Part shown: positions 1-4,691 of the stretch, piece after piece
How positions within the stretch are numbered: the first letter of the stretch is position 1
Layout of the letters: every line of letters begins with the position of its first letter
Assembly (NCBI GenBank): GCA_020431135.1
Contig: JAGQIT010000946.1
Location: 1-6,129, forward strand
DNA from: Myxococcales bacterium
GTDB lineage: Bacteria > Myxococcota_A > Polyangia > Nannocystales > Nannocystaceae
Reading direction: 5' to 3'
DNA: 6,129 bases
Notes under the pieces: model-generated
What the model was told of the DNA's origin: nothing
Databases searched by the model: none
Seen by the model: only the letters and a program-made list of their open reading frames with translations
Made by a program: the position numbers and the translations under genes

Positions 1-1338
1 GAAGCCGCCGTCGTCGTTCTGGCGCTGGAGGATGAAGCGGACGGCGGCGACCTGGCGCTCGTGGCCGAAGTTCTCGCCGGTGGTGAGGTCGGCCGCGGCC
101 GCGCGCAGGAGCGCCTCGAGGGCCTCGGCCGTGCAGTCGCTCACCGGCCACGGGTGGCGCTCGTTGGCGAAGCCCCAGCCGCCGGCGGCCGGCGCGCGGT
201 GGTGGCGGGCGCCGTCGGCGATGTCGGCGAGGAGCTGGGCCTTCGGCAGCCAGGCGCAGGCGTCGGCGGCGATCGCCGCGGCGGTCGGGGTCTGCGGGCC
301 CTCGGTGAGCGCCTGGAGGGCGAAGGAGGTGTCCCAGATGTCCGAGCGCGCGCCGACGATCCGCAGGCCGCGATCGTCGTCCTCCCACATCCAGTACTCG
401 AGGCCCTTGATCGCCGCCGGCAGCTCCGGGTGATCGGCGTCGCGGGAGAAGAGCGCGAGGGTGAAGAAGAGGCCGTTGACCGGCGACAGGCAGACGTAGC
501 CGGTCGACCGCAGCTCGAAGAGGATGTGGTCGAAGGCGTAGTCGAGGGCGCGCTTGCGGAGGATCCCCGGCGTGAACCGCTCGGCGGCGCGCAGGCCGGC
601 GAAGGCGAGGCGCAGCGCCCGGTTCGGGGCCTCATAGAGGTCGGTGACGGCGATCGTGTGCCGGTAGTCCTCGAAGGGCGCGTCGGCGTAGCCCTCGGGG
701 TAGAGCGCGCCGCGGATGGCCGCGAGGACAGGATCGTCGCCGGCCTGGATCCGCGCGCCGTAGGCGTAGGAGAGCCCGAGGTAGATCAGCCGCATGTGGC
801 AGTAGAGCCGCCGCGGGTGGAAGGGCGAGGCCTCGGGGAGGAGCCAGATCTCCGGCGTGATCGGCTGGACGCCGGACCACGGGTAGAGGCCGAGGAGGGC
901 GAGCCACACCCGCCCCCAGGTCGGCAGCAGCAGCGGCCCCCCTTGGTTGTGGATCCACCGCAGCGCGCCCTTGACCAGCGGGTCGTCCTCGGGCGTGCCG
1001 AGGAGGCGGAGGGCGACGTAGGCGAGGGTCGTGTGGAAGAGGAACGACTCGCTGTCGGGGTGCATCCCGAAGCCGCCGTCGCTGCGGACCTCGAGCGCGT
1101 AGGCCTGGCGGATCCGGCGGATCCTGTCCTCGGGGATCGGCCGCCCGAGGATGTACATCGTGATCACGTACTGCGAGACCAGCATCGTGTTCCAGATGAC
1201 CTCGCCGGCGAGGGCGCCGTTGTCATTCTGGACCGCGCGGAGGTGGTCGAGGGCGCGATCGTAGGCCTCGGCGGCGCGGCTGCGCAGGGCGTCGCCTTGG
1301 TTCGCCGCGGCCGCGGCGGAGGGGGCGGGGTTCGTCAT
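1..1338 (-). CDS. Oxidosqualene cyclase (lanosterol/cycloartenol synthase family), 3' end cut by window edge
   Basis: Cyclises (S)-2,3-oxidosqualene to a tetra- or pentacyclic triterpenol, the committed sterol step, normally at the cytoplasmic membrane face. Seen: 446 codons from ATG 1338, open to the left edge; family members run to about 650-750 residues. VSDCTAE (D401, C402) is the oxidosqualene cyclase acid motif; squalene-hopene cyclases have DxDDTA instead. Other family blocks are a poor first QW repeat (residues 46-57), DGGFGMH (87-93), a tryptophan-rich PTWGRVWLALLGLYPWSG stretch (~141-158), LYCHMRLIY (178-186; H181 matches the cavity His of CHCR in lanosterol synthase, while the preceding Trp is Tyr) and IWDTSFALQAL (334-344). 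The acid-motif context is HPWPVSD: His as in plant cycloartenol synthase, Val as in lanosterol synthase. Start supported by GGAG six bases upstream. The methyltransferase gene ends 83 bp upstream on the same strand. The exact product cannot be predicted from this portion. Family certain; lanosterol versus cycloartenol open. Confidence 0.93.
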   Translation of the reverse strand, partial: MTNPAPSAAAAANQGDALRSRAAEAYDRALDHLRAVQNDNGALAGEVIWNTMLVSQYVITMYILGRPIPEDRIRRIRQAYALEVRSDGGFGMHPDSESFLFHTTLAYVALRLLGTPEDDPLVKGALRWIHNQGGPLLLPTWGRVWLALLGLYPWSGVQPITPEIWLLPEASPFHPRRLYCHMRLIYLGLSYAYGARIQAGDDPVLAAIRGALYPEGYADAPFEDYRHTIAVTDLYEAPNRALRLAFAGLRAAERFTPGILRKRALDYAFDHILFELRSTGYVCLSPVNGLFFTLALFSRDADHPELPAAIKGLEYWMWEDDDRGLRIVGARSDIWDTSFALQALTEGPQTPTAAAIAADACAWLPKAQLLADIADGARHHRAPAAGGWGFANERHPWPVSDCTAEALEALLRAAAADLTTGENFGHERQVAAVRFILQRQNDDGGF

Positions 1339-1344
1339 GGGGCG

Positions 1345-1348
1345 CTCC
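1345..1348 (-). promoter_or_regulatory. Shine-Dalgarno GGAG for the cyclase gene
   Basis: On the minus strand GGAG is followed by six bases and then ATG at 1338, normal spacing. It supports this start and suggests the cyclase is translated from a transcript with a leader, for example read through from the methyltransferase gene, unlike the neighbours that lack such a site. Confidence 0.5.
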
Positions 1349-1421
1349 ACGGTCAGGGGGGCGAGCGTGCGCCACGCCGCGGCGACGGGCGAGCGGCGGG
1401 CGCAGGGCTACGCGCGGCCGA

Positions 1422-2114
1422 TCAATTCGACCGCTTGAAGATCAGGAAGTGCTGGTGAGGGAGGAAGGTCTCCTCGCGCTCCAGGGTGAAGCCGGCGGCC
1501 TCGACCTCGGCCTTCACCTGATCAGCGCCGATCCTGAACTTGGGCTCCGGCGCGCCGGCGCTCTCCGGCGGCGTCGCGTCCTGGCGGAAGCCGACGATCG
1601 CCAGGGTCCCGCCGGGCTTGAGGGCGGCGCGCAGGCGCTCGAGATAGGTCGCGCGCTCGCGGAGGTAGGGGTAGGTGTTGGACATGAAGACGAGATCGAT
1701 CTCGCCCTCAGGCAGCGCCGGGTCGTCGTAGAAGGCGAGGTGGGGCTCGATGTTCGGCGTCCCCCACGACTCGCGGTTCTTCTCGATGTGCTCGCGGAAG
1801 GTGTCGTCGATGTCGACGGCGTAGACCTTGCCCGCCGGCACCTCGCGGGCGAGGCGGCGCGAGAAGTAGCCCGAGCCGGCGCCGATGTCGGCGACGACCC
1901 CGTCCTTGTCGTCGATCGCCAGGCTGCGGACGACGCGATCGGGGAGGGCCCAGGCGTCGCGCTCGTCGGTCTCGAAGGCGGCGATCATCGCCTGCGGATC
2001 GTCGTAGTGCTGCGGCAGACCCTCCTTCGGCCGGCAGCCGGGGAGGGCGACGGCGAGGAGGAGCCCGTACGCGGCCGCCGATCGGAGCAGGGCCGAGCCT
2101 CGGGAGCGATCCAT
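1422..2114 (-). CDS. Predicted lipoprotein with class I SAM-dependent methyltransferase domain
   Basis: 230 residues from ATG 2114. Residues 1-27 form a type II signal peptide: Arg at 3, 5 and 11, a hydrophobic core (AAAYGLLLAVAL) and a lipobox-like LPGC ending at C27 (Pro before Gly is slightly unusual). The rest is a Rossmann methyltransferase: motif I DIGAGSG (76-82) binds SAM, YAVDID (98-103) supplies the acidic residue for the ribose, DLVFMSNTYPYL (140-151) is the motif IV region and LKPGGTLAIVGF (165-176) the post-motif region. Substrate unknown. Signal-peptide-bearing methyltransferases of this general kind (COG4798-like) are known in bacteria, but how they would meet SAM outside the cytoplasm is unclear. 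An in-frame ATG at 2156 would add 14 residues before the signal peptide; I prefer 2114 because a -10-like box lies just upstream and the signal peptide then starts cleanly. The cyclase gene follows 83 bp downstream, possibly cotranscribed. Fold confidence high; export moderate to high. Confidence 0.88.
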   Translation of the reverse strand: MDRSRGSALLRSAAAYGLLLAVALPGCRPKEGLPQHYDDPQAMIAAFETDERDAWALPDRVVRSLAIDDKDGVVADIGAGSGYFSRRLAREVPAGKVYAVDIDDTFREHIEKNRESWGTPNIEPHLAFYDDPALPEGEIDLVFMSNTYPYLRERATYLERLRAALKPGGTLAIVGFRQDATPPESAGAPEPKFRIGADQVKAEVEAAGFTLEREETFLPHQHFLIFKRSN

Positions 2115-2120
2115 AGGCAC

Positions 2121-2126
2121 AGGGTA
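2121..2126 (-). promoter_or_regulatory. Putative -10 box (TACCCT) of the methyltransferase gene
   Basis: On the minus strand TACCCT fits the TAnnnT core of a -10 element and ends six bases before ATG 2114. There is no Shine-Dalgarno sequence between them, so transcription could begin at or next to the start codon. No convincing -35 box was seen. Confidence 0.35.
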
Positions 2127-2173
2127 TGCGCGCGAATCGACCCTGTGAAGCCCCATCCTTCGCTCGCGTCGGG

Positions 2174-2179
2174 TATGCT
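2174..2179 (+). promoter_or_regulatory. Putative -10 box (TATGCT) of the YIP1-like gene
   Basis: GGGTATGCTC places TATGCT nine bases before GTG 2189 with no Shine-Dalgarno sequence, suggesting a leaderless transcript. The arrangement closely matches GGGTATAGTC before the TldD-like gene at 4675-4684. It also favours GTG 2189 over ATG 2126 as the start. No clear -35 box. Confidence 0.45.
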
Positions 2180-2188
2180 CCCGCCGCC

Positions 2189-3019
2189 GTGACCTCCGCC
2201 ACCCCCCGCGATCGGGCCGCCCGTCGACGCGCCGTCGGCGTCCGCCTCCTCGCCGAGACAGGGGCGCTGTGGAGCGCGCTCCCCGTGGAGTGGCCGCGGC
2301 AGCCGAGCCCGGCCGAGGGCGCGGCGCCGGAGGAGGACGAGCTCCCAGGGTGGGGCTGGCGCGTCCGCCGGACCCTCGGCGCGCTCCTCTTGCGCCCGCG
2401 CGGCAGCTTCGCCGAGGTCCAGGAGCCGATCTCGCACGCGGCGATCCTCGGCTTCCTGGCGACGGTCCGCCTGCCGCTGTGGTTCGCGCTCGTCATCATC
2501 CTCGGGATCCGGGCGGCGCTCGGCGGCGCCGAGCCTCAGCTCCTGCGGCCGATCGACGACGCGCTCGATCCGCGCCTCGCCGACGTGCTGTCGACCTGGC
2601 TCCTCCTGATGGTCCCGGTCGGCCTGCCGCTCCTCTACTTCTTCGGCGGGCTCCTCACCCACGTCGCCCTCGCGCTCACCGGCGGCGCGCCGCGGTCGAT
2701 CGCCGCGACCATGCGGGCGACCGGCTACGGCCTCGCGGCGCCGCTGGCGATGATGTCCGCCGTCGACATCCCGCTCTACCTCGGCGTCCTCGGCAGCGTC
2801 CCCTACCTCGTGATCCTCGGCCTGGCGGCGCTGCTCTTCTTCCACCAGCTCGCCAACGCCCTCGCCGGCACCCACCGGATCCCCTTCGTCCGCGGCTTCC
2901 TGGTGGGGCTCGTGCCGCTCGCGCTCTTCGTCGCGGCGGCGCTCGGGCGGGCGATCTTCCTCTTCGCCGACTTCCCCGGGTGGACGCCGCCGGCGGCGAG
3001 CTCCTACCTCCTGCCGTGA
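2189..3019 (+). CDS. YIP1-family-like multi-pass membrane protein
   Basis: 276 residues from GTG 2189. The first ~50 residues are charged and proline/acid rich, probably cytosolic; an amphipathic RRTLGALLLRPRGSF segment (60-74) follows, typical of the start of bacterial YIP1-like proteins. About five membrane segments follow: ~86-110, ~133-161 (perhaps with a break), ~182-194, ~195-217 and ~235-260. Between the second and third, GGAPRSIAATMRATGYGLAAPL (~165-186) resembles the YIP1 domain pattern of a Gly-rich turn, a Ser/Thr-rich helix and then the membrane-embedded core; FFHQLANAL (~217-225) resembles the conserved His-bearing loop. Molecular function of bacterial YIP1 proteins is unknown, so none is assigned. 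An upstream ATG at 2126 would add 21 residues, but leaves only 11 bases to the divergent methyltransferase start and swallows the -10-like box. The stop overlaps the next start (GTGA at 3016-3019), so the two are probably cotranscribed and translationally coupled. Coding certain; family assignment by pattern only. Confidence 0.8.
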   Translation: MTSATPRDRAARRRAVGVRLLAETGALWSALPVEWPRQPSPAEGAAPEEDELPGWGWRVRRTLGALLLRPRGSFAEVQEPISHAAILGFLATVRLPLWFALVIILGIRAALGGAEPQLLRPIDDALDPRLADVLSTWLLLMVPVGLPLLYFFGGLLTHVALALTGGAPRSIAATMRATGYGLAAPLAMMSAVDIPLYLGVLGSVPYLVILGLAALLFFHQLANALAGTHRIPFVRGFLVGLVPLALFVAAALGRAIFLFADFPGWTPPAASSYLLP

Positions 3020-3429
3020 GCGGGATCCGCTGGCCGGCGACGGTCGGCGATCGCCTCGACCTCACCTGGGAAGGGGAGGGGTCGGCCGCGACGATCCTCG
3101 ACGCGGCCGCGCGCGCCTACTTCGAGGTCACGGGGGTTCTCGCCGTCGCCGATGCTGAGGGGATCGGACCCGCGCTCTACCGCCGTCGGGAGCTCGCCAT
3201 CGATGGGCTTTGCGGACCCGCGGCGCTGACCGTCGAGCTGCGCGCGCTCGGGCGCCGCAGCGCGTGGATGACGATCAACTGGCGCAGCGCCGCGGCGGAC
3301 GGCCAGGTCGAGCGCGTCTACTGCTGGCGCGATCGCGAGGGGAGGGCGGCGGCGATCCCCGGGGCCGCGACGATCGGGATCCTCGCCCTCGACGGCGAGC
3401 GCCTCATGGCGCGGCGTGCACCTGACTGA
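3016..3429 (+). CDS. Small hot-dog-fold protein, thioesterase-like (tentative)
   Basis: 137 residues from GTG 3016, whose GTGA overlaps the TGA of the upstream membrane-protein gene; no Shine-Dalgarno site, so translational coupling is likely. The pattern fits a single 4HBT-type hot-dog domain: a strand (DRLDLTWEGEG, 12-22), a long helix ending in Tyr-Phe-Glu (AAARAYFEVTGV, 30-41), an edge strand with YRRREL (~55-60), then long beta strands (LTVELRALGRRSAWMTINWRS ~71-91 and GQVERVYCWRD ~96-106). In thioesterases the loop before the helix carries Asp and the helix often Glu; here the loop is EGEGSA and only E37 remains, so it may be an inactive or substrate-binding variant. It has no signal peptide and is probably cytosolic. 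Its last 13 codons (3391-3429) lie inside the first copy of a repeat found again just downstream, so the present C-terminus may be a late addition or the source of the duplication. Real gene likely; fold assignment moderate. Confidence 0.62.
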   Translation: MSGIRWPATVGDRLDLTWEGEGSAATILDAAARAYFEVTGVLAVADAEGIGPALYRRRELAIDGLCGPAALTVELRALGRRSAWMTINWRSAAADGQVERVYCWRDREGRAAAIPGAATIGILALDGERLMARRAPD

Positions 3430-3507
3430 AGAGTCGGCGGTCCGGCGGCCGCCGGCGACCGGACGCGCGAGGGCGAGCGCGAGCCTGCTGCGATCTGACT
3501 GAATGTC
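3391..3507 (+). repeat. Diverged tandem repeat, copy A (includes end of hot-dog gene)
   Basis: Starts at GACGGCGAGCGCCTC inside the coding region, passes GCGGCGTG, then TGACTGAAGAGTC (3423-3435), a GC-rich middle with GCCGGCGAC, and ends with TCTGACTGAATGTC. Each of these blocks recurs in the same order in copy B. The stop codon of the hot-dog gene is the second TGA of the TGACTGA block. Confidence 0.75.
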
Positions 3508-3627
3508 GAGGGCGAGCGCCTCGCCTCGCCTCGCGGCGCGGCGTGTACATGACTGAAGAGTCAGCAGGTCATGGTTGCCGGCGACGCGGCGCGCGCGAGC
3601 CCGCTTCGCTCTGACTGAATGGTCAGG
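3508..3627 (+). repeat. Diverged tandem repeat, copy B
   Basis: GAGGGCGAGCGCCTC (3508-3522), a 10-base insertion of the CGCCTCGCCT type, GCGGCGCGGCGTG, TGACTGAAGAGTCA (3550-3562), GCCGGCGAC, then CTGACTGAATGGTCAGG (3611-3627). The offset from copy A is 117 bases at the left, 127 in the middle and 116 at the right, so the copies differ by small indels. Two short perfect inverted repeats exist here only: TGACT-4-AGTCA (3550-3563 region) and CTGAC-6-GTCAG (3611-3626). Confidence 0.75.
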
Positions 3628-3643
3628 TGTCAAGAACGACGAA

Positions 3644-3671
3644 GAGCCCGGCTCCCGCGGGCGCCGGACTC
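3644..3671 (-). terminator. Probable terminator of the thioredoxin-like lipoprotein gene
   Basis: The 28 bases fold into a GC-rich hairpin (outer GAG/CTC, CCGGC/GCCGG, inner CCC/GGG, with one wobble and one mismatch). On the minus strand it starts 22 bases after the stop at 3693 and is followed by TTCGTCGTTCTTGAC, only moderately T-rich. It could also stop transcription arriving from the plus strand, but lacks a T run on that side. Confidence 0.55.
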
Positions 3672-3692
3672 CTCGCAACGGGGCCGAGCTCC

Positions 3693-4415
3693 TCAGCCCT
3701 TCGCCGGCTCGGCCGCGGCATCCTCCGCCGGCGCGTCGCCGCCGATGACCTCCTGGATCGCCTTGCTGAGCTCGGCCAGATCGCTCGGCGCGACCGCGGA
3801 GTAGCGGACCGCGTTGCGGCCGTCGGCGAACATCAGCGTCCGGCTCTTGGTGATGTTGTAGTAGCCGTCGAACGCCTCGTTGGCGCCGTTCTCCTCGAGG
3901 GTCGGGATGACCACCGGGATCGTGATGTCGAGCTCCTCGCGCATCTTCTTGATCTCGGCGATCAGCTCGTCGCGGTTCTCCTTCGGGGTCAGGCCCTTGC
4001 CGCCCTCGATCTCGGCGATCACGCCGAAGGCCTTGACCCTGTCCTCGCCGTACTTTTTGACCACGGCGTCGATGTTCTGGAGGTCGTTGCGGAAGTCGGC
4101 GTCGTCGACGGCGCCGACGGCCATGATCTTCGGGCTGTTGCCGTAGCGGCAGACCTGGCAGTACTCCTCGCCGCTGTCGCAGTTGGTGATCTGGAAGGCG
4201 CGCAGCTTGCCGCCGACGCCGAGGCCCGAGTCGGCGAGGACGCGGGTGTCTTCGGGCTTCTTTGGGGCCTCGGTCGCCGCTTCGCTGGGGGCGGGCGTGC
4301 CGGCGGCGTCTGGCGCGACGGCCTCGGCCGTCTTGTCCGCGCCCTTGTCCAAGGGGGCTTGGCCGCCGCAGGCGACGAGGAGGGTTGCCAGGAGGGTCAG
4401 CGACGTCTTCTTCAT
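3693..4415 (-). CDS. Lipoprotein with thioredoxin-like domain (CQVC motif)
   Basis: 240 residues from ATG 4415. A short type II signal peptide (MKK, then TSLTLLATLL) ends in the lipobox LVAC with lipidated C16. Residues 17-58 form a flexible Ala/Pro/Glu/Lys-rich tether. From ~60 on lies a thioredoxin-like domain: GVGGKLRAFQITNCDSG (~66-82), a strand-loop as in AhpC/TlpA-type proteins, then YCQVCRYG with the CxxC pair C86 and C89, and an extra C79. Strands KIMAVGAV and VKAFGVIAEI, a charged helix (DELIAEIKKMREEL) and ITIPVVIPTLEEN follow. The usual cis-proline loop is not evident: NITKSRTLMFADGR has Ser/Arg where TlpA-like proteins have Pro-Thr. The C-terminal ~15 residues are a low-complexity Ala/Glu/Pro tail. 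Role: probably a membrane-anchored thiol-disulfide or redox-sensing protein outside the cytoplasm; partner unknown. No strong Shine-Dalgarno site (GGAG is 13 bases off), but the signal peptide fixes the start. Single-gene unit with its own hairpin terminator. Confidence 0.85.
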   Translation of the reverse strand: MKKTSLTLLATLLVACGGQAPLDKGADKTAEAVAPDAAGTPAPSEAATEAPKKPEDTRVLADSGLGVGGKLRAFQITNCDSGEEYCQVCRYGNSPKIMAVGAVDDADFRNDLQNIDAVVKKYGEDRVKAFGVIAEIEGGKGLTPKENRDELIAEIKKMREELDITIPVVIPTLEENGANEAFDGYYNITKSRTLMFADGRNAVRYSAVAPSDLAELSKAIQEVIGGDAPAEDAAAEPAKG

Positions 4416-4499
4416 GGCTCTCAGCGCGCTCCAGGTTGAACGGGCGCAAGCATGGCCCCGATCGCCGCGAGGATCCAGTTGAGGGCCACGCGGCCGCGG

Positions 4500-4520
4500 T
4501 CTCGGGGGGGGTGCCCGAGA
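4500..4520. repeat. Inverted repeat, 7 bp stem with G-rich loop
   Basis: TCTCGGG and CCCGAGA flank a seven-base GGGGGTG loop. It is immediately followed by a second hairpin at 4521-4537. Could be a structured 5' leader of the minus-strand lipoprotein mRNA or a protein-binding site; a terminator is unlikely as no T run follows on either strand. Confidence 0.5.
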
Positions 4521-4537
4521 TCCGCTTGTTCTGCGGA
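4521..4537. repeat. Inverted repeat TCCGC-7-GCGGA
   Basis: Perfect 5 bp arms around TTGTTCT, within the relatively AT-rich patch. Spacing fits a dimeric regulator half-site pair or a small hairpin; function not determinable. Confidence 0.4.
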
Positions 4538-4553
4538 GTAACAATGTTCCAAA

Positions 4554-4578
4554 GCGCATCGGTGCGCGAACGTCGCGC
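4554..4578. repeat. Two overlapping inverted repeats (GCGCA-4-TGCGC and GCGCGA-3-TCGCGC)
   Basis: Arms at 4554-4558/4563-4567 and 4564-4569/4573-4578 share bases 4564-4567, so only one hairpin can form at a time. Mutually exclusive folds are a feature of RNA switches, but with such GC-rich sequence chance is a real alternative. Confidence 0.35.
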
Positions 4579-4677
4579 GCCGGATGGGCCCGCGAAGGGA
4601 TCGGCGAGAGGCTCCGTAGGCCGGTCGTGCAGGGCCGCGAGCGGCTTCGACGGCGGCCCCGCGCCCAGGCCTTGGGG

Positions 4678-4683
4678 TATAGT
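4678..4683 (+). promoter_or_regulatory. Putative -10 box (TATAGT) of the TldD-like gene
   Basis: GGGTATAGTC puts a near-consensus -10 hexamer eight bases before ATG 4692, with GCCGCC and no Shine-Dalgarno sequence between. Transcription would then start at or within a base or two of the ATG. No obvious -35 box 16-18 bases upstream. Confidence 0.5.
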
Positions 4684-4691
4684 CGCCGCCG

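Larger units (their letters stand above)
3430..3692. other. Convergent intergenic region
   Basis: 263 bases between the stop of the hot-dog gene and the stop of the thioredoxin-like lipoprotein gene. It holds the remainder of repeat copy A, all of copy B and a hairpin at 3644-3671. A 17-codon reading frame from ATG 3503 ends in the repeat but has no Shine-Dalgarno site or family resemblance, so I do not call it a gene. GATC, frequent elsewhere, appears only once here. Confidence 0.7.
4416..4691. other. Divergent intergenic region with clustered inverted repeats
   Basis: 276 bases between the starts of the thioredoxin-like lipoprotein gene (minus) and the TldD-like gene (plus). It holds a less GC-rich patch at about 4524-4560, five short perfect inverted repeats within 4500-4578, and the TATAGT box of the TldD-like gene at its right end. 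No gene seen in it; overlapping open frames are antisense or out-of-frame extensions of neighbouring genes. Confidence 0.65.

Noticed and set aside
61..1458. 465-codon open frame on the plus strand
   Set aside because: It is the antisense of the cyclase gene; its product is a low-complexity Arg/Gly/Val/Glu-rich sequence without family motifs, typical of shadow frames at high G+C.
2126..2188. ATG 2126 as the start of the YIP1-like protein
   Set aside because: It would leave 11 bases to the divergent methyltransferase start, bury the TATGCT box, and add an N-terminus without recognisable features; GTG 2189 fits better, though this is not proven.
1449..2192. 247-codon plus-strand frame opposite the methyltransferase gene
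   Set aside because: Antisense shadow; the minus-strand frame has clear methyltransferase motifs and this one has none.
1985..2875. 296-codon minus-strand frame opposite the YIP1-like gene
   Set aside because: Composed of charged low-complexity Arg/Glu/Asp residues; the plus-strand frame has coherent membrane segments.
3503..3556. 17-codon frame from ATG 3503 within the repeat
   Set aside because: No ribosome binding site and no conserved frame between the repeat copies (a 10-base indel shifts it), so it is probably not translated.
3423..3627. Four TGACTGAA blocks as a CRISPR-like array
   Set aside because: The blocks are only 8-13 bases, unevenly spaced (54-73 bases), and the intervening sequences are themselves similar between copies, unlike spacers.
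4504..4511. Run of eight G as a possible sequencing artefact or frameshift site
   Set aside because: It lies outside any gene and inside a perfect stem-loop, so it has no coding consequence and no evidence of error.
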